DNA from: Enterococcus mediterraneensis
Lineage (GTDB): Bacteria; Bacillota; Bacilli; Lactobacillales; Enterococcaceae
Length of the DNA stretch: 64,000 bases
Assembly: GCF_900604485.1 (NCBI RefSeq)
Contig: NZ_UWOP01000001.1
Location: 253,001-317,000, forward strand
Reading direction: 5' to 3'
Position numbers and translations under genes: made by a program
Part shown: positions 42,167 through 49,132 of the stretch, in pieces
Layout of the letters: every line of letters starts with the position of its first letter
Numbering within the stretch: the stretch's first letter is position 1
Notes under the pieces: model-generated
Database searches by the model: none
Told to the model about the DNA's origin: nothing
Seen by the model: the letters and a program-made list of their open reading frames with translations, nothing else

Positions 42167-42868
42167 CTACCATTCTATTTGATCCACCGGGGTCGGCTGT
42201 TCGTTGATCTCGATACTGCGCACTTTGGCGTCGTTGATTCGGATCACCCGATCGGCCATTGGTGCGATCTGGGAATTATGAGTGATGATCAAAACAGTGG
42301 TTCCCATGTTTCTGGCAGTATCTTGTAAGATCTGCAAAATCTGTTTCCCTGTTTCATAATCCAACGCGCCTGTCGGTTCATCGCACAATAACAATTTTGG
42401 TTTCTTGGCCAACGCCCGCGCGATAGTTACCCGCTGCTGTTCCCCGCCGGAAAGTTGCGATGGAAAGTTGTTCATACGTTTTCCTAATCCCACTTGCAAG
42501 AGGACGTCTTCCGGATCACTGGCTTCTTTGACGATCTGCGACGCTAATTCGACATTTTCCTTAGCCGTCAAATTAGGAACTAAATTGTAAAATTGAAAAA
42601 CAAAGCCGACATCATAACGACGATATTCTGTTAATTGTTTGGCATTGAATGTTGAAATATCCACCCCATCAATAGCGACTTTGCCGCTGTCACAGGTATC
42701 CATCCCGCCAAGAATATTCAAGACCGTTGATTTACCAGCGCCACTGGGACCTAAAATAACCGCGATCTCTCCTTTTTCAACAGAAAACGTAACTCCGTCA
42801 TTAGCCATGATCGTGGTGTCGCCCATTTTGTATTTTTTTACTTCATCTACTACTTCAATATAACTCAT
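42167..42868 (-). CDS. ABC transporter ATP-binding protein (MacB/LolD type)
   Basis: A 233-residue ATPase of the antimicrobial-peptide/lipoprotein exporter group. Walker [11 protein letters not shown]-loop [18 protein letters not shown], signature [19 protein letters not shown], Walker [13 protein letters not shown] and the switch His in LIITHNSQI are intact. It pairs with the large permease downstream (gap 9 bases). No two-component system of the BceRS type flanks the pair, so bacitracin-type regulation is not indicated. Confidence 0.95.
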   Translation of the reverse strand: MSYIEVVDEVKKYKMGDTTIMANDGVTFSVEKGEIAVILGPSGAGKSTVLNILGGMDTCDSGKVAIDGVDISTFNAKQLTEYRRYDVGFVFQFYNLVPNLTAKENVELASQIVKEASDPEDVLLQVGLGKRMNNFPSQLSGGEQQRVTIARALAKKPKLLLCDEPTGALDYETGKQILQILQDTARNMGTTVLIITHNSQIAPMADRVIRINDAKVRSIEINEQPTPVDQIEW

Positions 42869-42962
42869 CTACACTGCTCCTTATCCGTTTTCATTCCTAG
42901 TGTACCATATTTTTGAACCGAATTTACCGGATTTTATTGTTTCTGGGCAGTGAATAGAAGAA

Positions 42963-43012
42963 AGAAAAAAGCTATCCGTTTGATTTTGCCTGTTAGGCTC
43001 AAACGGATAGCT
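42963..43012 (-). terminator. Terminator after nagA
   Basis: AAGCTATCCGTTTGA/TCAAACGGATAGCTT, 15-base perfect arms, followed by a T-run on the minus strand. Confidence 0.92.
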
Positions 43013-43024
43013 TGTATGATTTGA

Positions 43025-44173
43025 TTATGCGTGATAGCGTTCTACGCCGTCAAGATAAGTCGCTTCTAATGTCATATCAGGATTCAATACGATAAAGTCA
43101 GCGTCGCGGTCTTTTGCGATCGATCCGCAGACATCATCGATCTTACAGCTGACTGCCGGAACGTAAGTCGCCATCATTACTGCTTGTTCAGGCGTTGCAA
43201 GTCCCCAATCAACCACATTTTTGATTGCTTCTTTCAGTTTCAAGATACTTCCTGCAAGATTTCCGGATTCTAATCGCGCAGTTCCTTCTTTTACTACTAC
43301 TGGAAATTCTCCCAGCATGTAATTTCCGTCTGGCATTCCGCCAGCCATCATACAGTCAGTGATCAGCGCTACATGATCATGGCCTGCTTTTTCCATCAAA
43401 ACTTCCGCAGCTTGCGGATGAACATGATGCCCATCGCAAATCAATTCAGAAAAGACATCGTGCAGTGTCAATAAAGCACCGACCATTCCTGGTTCACGAT
43501 GATTCAAGCCTCGCATACCATTGTAAGCATGAACGAACACGCTGGCACCGGCTTCAACCGCTACTTGCGCTTCATCCAATGTTGCGTTGCTGTGTCCTAA
43601 TGAAACAACTACGCCTTCACTGGTCACTTGTTGGACGAATTCTTTGACCCCTTGGCGTTCTGGAGCTAATGCGATTTTTTTGATGATCCCGCCTGAAGCT
43701 TCTTGCCATTCATGGAAAGTATCCAAATCCGGATCACCGAAGTAAGAAGGATTTTGCGCACCCTTATGTTCTTCTGTGAAGAAAGGTCCTTCAAAATAAA
43801 TACCTTGGATTTTAGCACCAGTTACGTCTTTGTGGACGTTCCCGACTGTTTCTGCTACGTCCCGCAAGCGTTCTTTGCTGGATGTCAATGTTGTAGGTAA
43901 AAATGAAGTAACGCCGCAAGAAAGTAATCCTTCACTCATCGCTTTGATTCCTTCTGCATCGTTGTCCATTACGTCGTGATTGACAAAGCCGTGGATATGG
44001 GTGTCAACTAACCCTGGTGCGATCCATTTTCCGCTTTGATCGATTACATTTGCTTCTTGGTCAGGAAGCTCAGAATAAAAATCTCCAAATTTTCCATCGC
44101 TGATTTCTAGATATCCCGGTCCTTTTACAGCAGATTTCAAGAAGAATTTGTCAGCAAAAATAAATGTTTTCAT
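43025..44173 (-). CDS. nagA: N-acetylglucosamine-6-phosphate deacetylase
   Basis: Removes acetate from GlcNAc-6-P for amino-sugar use and cell-wall recycling. The 382-residue metal-dependent amidohydrolase has the metal motif VDTHIHGFVNHDVMD, the Glu ligand in QGIYFEGPFF, HSNATLDEAQ, HAYNGMRGLNHREPG and the catalytic Asp in LITDCMMAGG. Length is normal. It is a single gene with its own promoter and terminator; nagB is not in the window. Confidence 0.96.
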   Translation of the reverse strand: MKTFIFADKFFLKSAVKGPGYLEISDGKFGDFYSELPDQEANVIDQSGKWIAPGLVDTHIHGFVNHDVMDNDAEGIKAMSEGLLSCGVTSFLPTTLTSSKERLRDVAETVGNVHKDVTGAKIQGIYFEGPFFTEEHKGAQNPSYFGDPDLDTFHEWQEASGGIIKKIALAPERQGVKEFVQQVTSEGVVVSLGHSNATLDEAQVAVEAGASVFVHAYNGMRGLNHREPGMVGALLTLHDVFSELICDGHHVHPQAAEVLMEKAGHDHVALITDCMMAGGMPDGNYMLGEFPVVVKEGTARLESGNLAGSILKLKEAIKNVVDWGLATPEQAVMMATYVPAVSCKIDDVCGSIAKDRDADFIVLNPDMTLEATYLDGVERYHA

Positions 44174-44202
44174 TATGTTCGCTCCTTTATTTTGTTAATT
44201 TA

Positions 44203-44232
44203 AAATTACTCCTAATAGCAAAAGAAGTCAAG
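44203..44232 (-). promoter_or_regulatory. Probable nagA promoter
   Basis: TTGACT (44227-44232), 18 bases, TAATTT (44203-44208) on the minus strand, within the 77 bases between the regulator gene and nagA. Confidence 0.5.
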
Positions 44233-44250
44233 AAAAGGTCTACACCATTT

Positions 44251-45078
44251 TTAAATTTTATGCATTTCTCTAATTTTACGGCTATAAGAAAAATAGGTTT
44301 CCGCTTCTTGGGCTTTTTTTGTTTTTAGAAGCAACTCACCTTTTAAAAAGAAAAGCTCCGCTAAATAGTAATAGCTTTTTTTATCGTGGGCGGCTTTGAT
44401 TCCTTCGTCCACAACGGCAGAACTTGCTTGGTACTCTTCTTGGTCAAATAAAAAACGGCCATAGTTAAAAAAGATCTTGATCAAGCGGTCCGTTCTTCTT
44501 TTTAGCGGCAGCTCTCGGTACAATGTCATACTTTTTTCTAAGTATTCCTGTGCCTTTTCTTTCACACCTAAAGCCGAATATACGCAACCGATGCAGCTGA
44601 TCAGCTGTATCTCGGCAGCAGAATTATATACCTTATCGACTTGAAGCGTGTAGGAAAGTCCTTGTTTCAGGCTAAAAAGCGCTCCTTTATAATCTTGATG
44701 AAGATAAAAGCGGCAACTTCCTTCATAGTAGTAATATAGCTGCAGATCCGTGTCCAGATACAGTTGCTGCAAGACATCAGAATGATTCAGCAATTTCTCC
44801 AATTCTTGATATTCTTCATGAAAAAAATGAGATTCTATTTGATCCATGATCTCCTGATTTTTTTGCGCTTCATACCGATGGCAAGTCATCACTTGATCCA
44901 TCATCACATTCAGCCGATCGCACAACTGTTGCATAACTAAAACATTCGGCAATTCTTCATTATTTTCAATCCGGCTTAAAACACTTTGAGAACAAATCCC
45001 CTGACTTAACATTTTTTGCGATAATGACCGCTGCTTTCGTATCTCTCGTAAAACATCCCCAAACGACATCTTTTCCAT
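44251..45078 (-). CDS. XRE-family regulator with TPR-like domain (Rgg/PlcR-like)
   Basis: A 275-residue regulator. The N-terminal HTH (about 5-60) reads GDVLREIRKQRSLSQKMLS then SQSVLSRIENNEELPNV. The rest is a set of helical repeats (about 85-275) with motifs such as YYYYEGSCRFYLHQDYKGAL, CIGCVYSALGVKEKAQEYL and ELFFLKGELLLKTKKAQEAE, as in the peptide-sensing RNPP/Rgg group of Firmicutes. The ATG at 45078 follows AAGGTG by 6 bases; the GTG three codons earlier lies within that site. A small divergent ORF and a perfect palindrome lie just upstream. No obvious pheromone precursor was found adjacent. Confidence 0.85.
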   Translation of the reverse strand: MEKMSFGDVLREIRKQRSLSQKMLSQGICSQSVLSRIENNEELPNVLVMQQLCDRLNVMMDQVMTCHRYEAQKNQEIMDQIESHFFHEEYQELEKLLNHSDVLQQLYLDTDLQLYYYYEGSCRFYLHQDYKGALFSLKQGLSYTLQVDKVYNSAAEIQLISCIGCVYSALGVKEKAQEYLEKSMTLYRELPLKRRTDRLIKIFFNYGRFLFDQEEYQASSAVVDEGIKAAHDKKSYYYLAELFFLKGELLLKTKKAQEAETYFSYSRKIREMHKI

Positions 45079-45149
45079 TTTTCTCACCTTTAAATATAAA
45101 ATATGCTAATTTGCATTATTATTTTTGTTTAATTTATCACATAATGGCT

Positions 45150-45173
45150 GTAAGAGAAAATTATTTCTCTTAC
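45150..45173. promoter_or_regulatory. Perfect palindrome between the XRE/TPR regulator and the small ORF
   Basis: GTAAGAGAAA, four-base centre ATTA, TTTCTCTTAC: 10-base perfect arms in the divergent intergenic region, 76 bases from the regulator start and 50 from the small ORF. It is a good candidate operator for a dimeric regulator, or a leader hairpin. Confidence 0.55.
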
Positions 45174-45222
45174 GACTAAAAAAAATTTTTGTTTTACTAT
45201 CTAGTATTAGGAGTTGATAATC

Positions 45223-45414
45223 ATGGAAAAAGCAACTGTCATCTTTGAGTGGGAACAGGCATTTTTCAAAGGTATGGTTGAAAAAGAGTACGAAAACTCT
45301 TTCTTGATCAATGTCTCAGAACCTTCCTGCAGCGAAATCAAAGAGAAATTCGCGAATCGAATGATCATTAGCAAAAAAAATTGTGAAATAGTGAATAATA
45401 TTTCTCAAAACTGA
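45223..45414 (+). CDS. Small protein, possibly DUF2187-like
   Basis: From ATG 45223 (AGGAG 10 bases upstream) the product has 63 residues beginning MEKATVIFEWEQAFFKG, followed by MVEKEYENSFLINVSE and a basic C-terminal region NRMIISKKNCEIV. The pattern of an N-terminal FEW-type strand, KEYENSFLI and a late V(I)SKK-C resembles the small beta-barrel DUF2187 proteins of Firmicutes as I remember them; this is tentative. No membrane segment. Function unknown. An in-frame TTG 3 codons earlier is too close to the ribosome site to be the start. Confidence 0.65.
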   Translation: MEKATVIFEWEQAFFKGMVEKEYENSFLINVSEPSCSEIKEKFANRMIISKKNCEIVNNISQN

Positions 45415-45420
45415 TCATTT

Positions 45421-45546
45421 GTACTATCATTAAAGGAGACACATCTCATTGCGTCAAAAGTGAGATCGTGTTCAACACCTCTTACTTGTAGTAGGAAACA
45501 AAAGAAGATTCTTCCCCAAACAGGCAGCATAGAGTAATCTATCCTG
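45421..45546. other. Structured intergenic stretch, possible RNA
   Basis: Downstream of the small ORF are two hairpins, ATCTCA/TGAGAT (about 45443-45466) and GCAG..ATAGA/TCTAT..CTGC (about 45522-45545), with the C-rich motif GAAGATTCTTCCCCAA between them, and then the strong aminotransferase terminator. An unstructured CUUCCCC segment between stems is reminiscent of small RNAs that pair with ribosome sites, but no promoter is evident. Confidence 0.3.
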
Positions 45547-45616
45547 CAAAAAAATAGTTCCGTCAACTTCTTCCTCATTCTAACGAGCGAGGAAAGTGTT
45601 TGACGGAACTATTTTT
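45547..45616. terminator. Terminator after the aminotransferase gene
   Basis: AAAATAGTTCCGTCAA/TTGACGGAACTATTTT perfect 16-base outer arms, plus inner TTCCTC/GAGGAA, with T-runs on both strands. Confidence 0.92.
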
Positions 45617-46832
45617 ATTTTTGTTTGTATGTTTCTAAGAATTCCCGCATTTTAGCGGCCGTGAATTTCAAATCATCCATCTTTGGTAAATAAACGATTC
45701 TAAAGTGGTCTGGCTTATGCCAGTTGAATCCGCCGCCGTGTACCAACAATATCTTATGTTTGTGGAGAAAATCCAAAACAAATTGTTCATCATTTACGAT
45801 ATTGAAACGTTTGGTATCAATTTTGGGGAAAATATAAAATGCGGCTTTAGGTTTGACTGCCGATAGACCTGGGATGTCATTGATTGCTTGGTAAATATAT
45901 TCCCGCTGTTCATAGATCCGACCTCCTGGCAGCAGCAATTCATCAATACTTTGATAACCGCCAAGTGCCGTTTGGATGATTTGTTGCGAAAGCACATTGG
46001 AACAAAGTCTCATTGAAGACAGCATGTTCAATCCTTCAATATAATCTTTTGCATGGGTTTTATCTCCGCTAAGGATCATCCAGCCTACACGGAATCCCGC
46101 TACACGATGAGATTTCGAAAGGCCATTTAAGGTCACTACAAAACGATCCGGTGCAAGAGTCGCGATAGGAATATGCTGTAAACCATCCATAACCAGTCGA
46201 TCGTAGATTTCATCAGAGAAAATAATCAAATCAAATTCTCTGGCGATTTCAACAATTCCTTCCAAAATTTCTTTTGGATAAAGCGCACCAGTAGGATTAT
46301 TAGGATTGATCACTACGATCGCTTTCGTTTTGTCCGTTACTTTTGCCCGCATATCGTCAAGATCAGGGTACCATTCACTTTGTTCGTCACAGATATAATG
46401 GACAGGTTTTCCCCCTGCCAAAGAAACAGAAGCTGTCCAAAGCGGATAATCCGGCATCGGAACCAGCACTTCATCACCATTGTTGCATAATCCCTGCATA
46501 CATAAAGTGATCAATTCGCTGACTCCGTTACCAGTATAGATATCATTGATCCCGACATTCGGAAATTTTTTCAACTGACAATACTGTTCGATCGCTTTAC
46601 GAGCGGCAAAGATTCCCTTCGAATCTGAGTACCCCTCAGAATCCCGCACATTCAAAATCAAATCACGAACGATCTCATTCGGCGCTTCAAACCCAAATGG
46701 TGCGGGATTTCCTGTATTTAGCTTTAAAATACTAACGCCTTCTTCTTGCATCCGTTCCGCTTCTTCTAGTACCGGTCCGCGTACGTCATAGCTCACGCCT
46801 TCAAGTTTATTGGATTTTTCAAAATTTTTCAT
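45615..46832 (-). CDS. alaT: Pyridoxal-phosphate aminotransferase, AlaT-like
   Basis: Class I/II aminotransferase of the alanine transaminase subgroup. In 405 residues: IYTGNGVSELITLCMQGL, VINPNNPTGALYPKEIL, FSDEIYDRLVMDG, the PLP-lysine region LNGLSKSHRVAGFRVGWM, and the C-terminal FRIVYLP with the substrate-carboxylate Arg. The N-terminal SYDVRGPVLEEAERMQEEG and later ILKLNTGNPAPFGFE are typical of AlaT. Start ATG 46832 with AAGGAGA. It is monocistronic. Confidence 0.92.
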   Translation of the reverse strand: MKNFEKSNKLEGVSYDVRGPVLEEAERMQEEGVSILKLNTGNPAPFGFEAPNEIVRDLILNVRDSEGYSDSKGIFAARKAIEQYCQLKKFPNVGINDIYTGNGVSELITLCMQGLCNNGDEVLVPMPDYPLWTASVSLAGGKPVHYICDEQSEWYPDLDDMRAKVTDKTKAIVVINPNNPTGALYPKEILEGIVEIAREFDLIIFSDEIYDRLVMDGLQHIPIATLAPDRFVVTLNGLSKSHRVAGFRVGWMILSGDKTHAKDYIEGLNMLSSMRLCSNVLSQQIIQTALGGYQSIDELLLPGGRIYEQREYIYQAINDIPGLSAVKPKAAFYIFPKIDTKRFNIVNDEQFVLDFLHKHKILLVHGGGFNWHKPDHFRIVYLPKMDDLKFTAAKMREFLETYKQK

Positions 46833-46865
46833 GGCCTTCTCCTTGTTTCATCGTTTCATTATTCA

Positions 46866-46893
46866 ATTATCTTATTGTTTCGTTTTTCGTCAA
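46866..46893 (-). promoter_or_regulatory. alaT promoter
   Basis: TTGACG (46888-46893), 16 bases, GATAAT (46866-46871) on the minus strand, 34 bases before the start codon. Confidence 0.65.
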
Positions 46894-46969
46894 ATCTATT
46901 TCTTATACAGTAAGCCAAAGTCGTTCAAATTACAATCATTACGAGAACACTTTCAAAGAAGTTTCATAT

Positions 46970-47131
46970 TTAGTCTCTCATGGTCAGAATATTTGCCAGC
47001 CAGTCGAGGGCGATTCCGATAATAACGCCAAGAAACAACCCCAAAACAAGATTTTCTTTCGCCAAGCCGATCAAAATCCCCGGAATCATTCCCAGCCCGG
47101 CAAATGTACCGTCAAATTTTTCTTCCTCCAT
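46970..47131 (-). CDS. Small glycine-rich membrane protein, 53 residues
   Basis: A short ORF that simple length cutoffs would miss. ATG 47131 has a perfect AGGAGG 8 bases upstream. The product begins MEEEKFDGTFAGLGMIPGIL and contains two hydrophobic segments (about 10-24 and 28-48) separated by AKEN, with small-residue spacing (GLFLGVIIGIALDW) like glycine-zipper helices; it ends LTMRD. Such tiny two-span proteins are common in lactic acid bacteria but function is unknown. It is divergent from tRNA-Leu, with which it shares a short intergenic region. Confidence 0.75.
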   Translation of the reverse strand: MEEEKFDGTFAGLGMIPGILIGLAKENLVLGLFLGVIIGIALDWLANILTMRD

Positions 47132-47146
47132 AATAACATCCTCCTA

Positions 47147-47174
47147 TTGACAAAAAAGATAAACTTGATATCAT
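47147..47174 (+). promoter_or_regulatory. tRNA-Leu promoter
   Basis: TTGACA (47147-47152), 16 bases, TATCAT (47169-47174); start near 47181, 13 bases before the mature tRNA. Confidence 0.7.
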
Positions 47175-47193
47175 TATTAGTGTTGCAAAACAT

Positions 47194-47277
47194 GCGGTCG
47201 TGGCGGAATGGCAGACGCGCTGTCTTGAGGGGGCAGTGGGAGTAACTCCCGTGGAAGTTCGAGTCTTCTCGGCCGCA
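47194..47277 (+). tRNA. tRNA-Leu (anticodon GAG)
   Basis: Acceptor arms GCGGTCG/CGGCCGC pair with one G-U; the D arm GGCGGAATGGCAGACGC, the anticodon stem CTGTC/GGCAG with loop TTGAGGG (anticodon GAG), a long variable arm TGGGAGTAACTCCCGT typical of Leu, and the T arm GTTCGAGTC are all present. The 3' CCA is not encoded. A terminator follows at once. Confidence 0.96.
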
Positions 47278-47278
47278 T

Positions 47279-47311
47279 AAAAAGCAGGCTTACTATAGTC
47301 TGCTTTTTTGT
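47279..47311 (+). terminator. Terminator after tRNA-Leu
   Basis: AAAGCAGGCT/AGTCTGCTTT with one wobble, then T-run. Confidence 0.88.
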
Positions 47312-47631
47312 TTTCTAGGTAATATATAAATATAATATCAGTAAAATCCCTTTCTGTTGCAAAAACTTTACTATTTATAATTGTAAAGTTTTTGCTCTTT
47401 ATCTATCTTGATTGCAAATTGAGTTAGACAGATATCACTACTTGCAGGATTCAAAAATATTTCCAATAAAATGGACAAAGAATATAAATCAATCGTAACC
47501 CGTGATTTATACACATATCGTGATAAACATGCATGCAAAAGAATATTTGATGTCCTTGATAATTTTTAACAAATACAAATAATACGGACAAATCACTGTT
47601 CAGCATACCGTTCACAATTTTTCCGAAAAAA

Positions 47632-47695
47632 AATAAGAGTAACGGATTTCAGTAGAAGACTCTTCCCCAAGGCCTCTCCATCTGTTACTCTTTTT
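47632..47695. terminator. Hairpin with long loop, possible terminator
   Basis: AGAGTAACGGAT (47636-47647) pairs with ATCTGTTACTCT (47680-47691) with one wobble; T-run on the plus strand and a stronger one on the minus strand. The 32-base loop contains AGAAGACTCTTCCCCAA, close to a motif at 45503-45519. No gene ends here. Confidence 0.45.
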
Positions 47696-47915
47696 AAAGT
47701 GATGTCTGTTGACTACTCAATAGTATAAAAGTTATTTAAATATTGCAAGCAATAACCATCACTAAAAATCTTATTATTTCAACCAAATATCCGATAAAAA
47801 GCGGAAAAATAATTTAGTTGTTTGTATTTAGCGATTAGAATATATTACGATAAATTATTTCCAATAAAAACGGCTGCATGTAAAAAACGTTTGCCATTTC
47901 TTAGGAGGAATCCCT

Positions 47916-48200
47916 GTGCGGGCAAGTGAATTATTGACGACATTATCCATCATCCCACAAGATCAAGCGTATATCGGCATCTACTTTCAAAAAAGTCAGC
48001 TGATTCCATTTACAACCATCAAAGCCGATCAAGATGGAAATTTGATCCTTTATGCAGAACATGAGAAAGCTCCATTGACTATCAAAGAACTTCTTCTTAC
48101 TTTGATGAAAAATAAAGGCCGACAGATGCTTTATTGGAATGGCGAAACCACTAAAAAAATCTACGGCATCAAAGAATCCCAACGCAAGATCATTGTCTAA
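47916..48200 (+). CDS. Unknown 94-residue protein
   Basis: GTG start with a perfect AGGAGG 7 bases upstream. The soluble product begins MRASELLTTLSIIPQDQAYIG and includes GIYFQKSQLIPFTTIKADQDGNLILY and MKNKGRQMLYWNGETTKKIY (each quoted in part), an alternating strand/turn pattern ending in a basic tail. I do not recognise a domain. It ends before a large bidirectional hairpin and is convergent with the next gene. Confidence 0.75.
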   Translation: MRASELLTTLSIIPQDQAYIGIYFQKSQLIPFTTIKADQDGNLILYAEHEKAPLTIKELLLTLMKNKGRQMLYWNGETTKKIYGIKESQRKIIV

Positions 48201-48205
48201 CAGAA

Positions 48206-48298
48206 AAAGGCTGTGATACAAGTGCAGCATATCAACCGAAAAAGGGACTATCTAATCCTATAGATAGTCCCTTTTTCGGTTGATATGCTAGCCTTTTT
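48206..48298. terminator. Very long perfect hairpin between convergent genes
   Basis: Arms of 28 bases without mismatch (48227-48254 and 48261-48288, starting GCATATCAACCGAAAAAGGG) with a 6-base loop, inside outer AAAAAGGCT/AGCCTTTTT arms and an unpaired GTGATACAAGT. T-runs on both strands make it a bidirectional terminator, but the stem is far longer than needed. Confidence 0.85.
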
Positions 48299-49064
48299 AT
48301 TTAAAATAACCATTTTTGGGCAGCTCATTTGCTCCATCTTCAATCATGCCTTTTAACGAACGATCTAGGATCGAACGCTTCTTTTCCTCTTTTGCAGAAC
48401 GGCGGTATTGGCTGCGAGTCATTTGGACTTCTGAATGATTGAATTTGCGGACACTTGGATCAGTGTCTTTCTTTTCCTGATAGGCAGCGGGTTCTGTGTC
48501 AAATAAAAGATAGCTGGCTTGCGGTTTGCTCATCGCTTCGATCAGCGCTTCTTGAGAGATATCATCTTTTTTTTCATCCGGAATAATCGAAGCCGGTATA
48601 TATTTAGGAACAAAATACGAACGACCGGAATACTCCTTTTTCACTGTGTTTTCTGCTTTTTCCTGTGGTTTGTTTTTTACTTTATAGGTCGAACGACGCT
48701 GGTTTTCGCCAAATAGTGATGTTCGTCCTGTCGCTGTCGGTTCTGGTTGGATTCGCTTATTATAATCCGGCAGATTTTCCCGATGTTTCTTTAACTCTTC
48801 TTGCTGACGAACCGTGTGTCCTTGTTTTTCAGCAGTCGCTTTGCGGGAACGACGCAACGCACGTTCTTCGTGAGATTCTGGATAACCGGTTTGAAAGGAC
48901 GAATAACCTTGATAGCTCTCCGTTTCTTTAGCAGTTTCTGTTAAAATCCAGTCATCACCATACGAGAGTTTTCGTTTGCTTTCGCGTTGGATTTTCACAC
49001 CTTCTTCATCGGAAAATGCTGGGAAACGAAAATGCTTGCGTTTGATTTCTAAAAAATTACTCAT
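48297..49064 (-). CDS. Unknown charged, probably disordered protein
   Basis: From ATG 49064 (AAAGGATG upstream) the 255-residue product begins MSNFLEIKRKHFRFPAF. It is rich in Lys, Arg, Glu, Gln and Ser, has no hydrophobic segment, and contains many short basic clusters (ERALRRSRKATAEKQ, RSQYRRSAKEEKKRS). No catalytic motif is seen. The composition suggests a long disordered or helical cytoplasmic scaffold, perhaps nucleic-acid or division-associated, but that is a guess. It lies 69 bases after the amylase gene and has a possible promoter (TTACAA, 16 bases, TATGAT) there; glycogen-operon read-through is also possible because no terminator is evident. Confidence 0.7.
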   Translation of the reverse strand: MSNFLEIKRKHFRFPAFSDEEGVKIQRESKRKLSYGDDWILTETAKETESYQGYSSFQTGYPESHEERALRRSRKATAEKQGHTVRQQEELKKHRENLPDYNKRIQPEPTATGRTSLFGENQRRSTYKVKNKPQEKAENTVKKEYSGRSYFVPKYIPASIIPDEKKDDISQEALIEAMSKPQASYLLFDTEPAAYQEKKDTDPSVRKFNHSEVQMTRSQYRRSAKEEKKRSILDRSLKGMIEDGANELPKNGYFK

Positions 49065-49132
49065 ACTCAGTTCATCCTTTGCCACACTTTTCTCTATCAT
49101 AACATAAAAATTTTTAGTTGTAATTTTCTTTG

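Larger units (their letters stand above)
47278..47915. other. Gene-poor AT-rich region after tRNA-Leu
   Basis: No supported gene in about 640 bases. It holds a perfect 13-base inverted repeat GCAAAAACTTTAC/GTAAAGTTTTTGC (47359-47371 and 47383-47395), a 33-codon open frame without ribosome site (47472-47573, possibly a remnant), and a hairpin at 47636-47691. Gene-poor DNA behind a tRNA gene can be a scar of an old integration, but I found no duplicated tRNA end or integrase remnant. Confidence 0.6.

Noticed and set aside
42167-42868. BceAB-type bacitracin detoxification system
   Set aside because: The ATPase type fits, but no two-component system is adjacent and the permease has a coiled-coil insert and two FtsX units unlike BceB.
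47194-47277. CRISPR or phage attachment site at the tRNA
   Set aside because: No repeated spacer pattern and no duplicate of the tRNA 3' end was found within the window.
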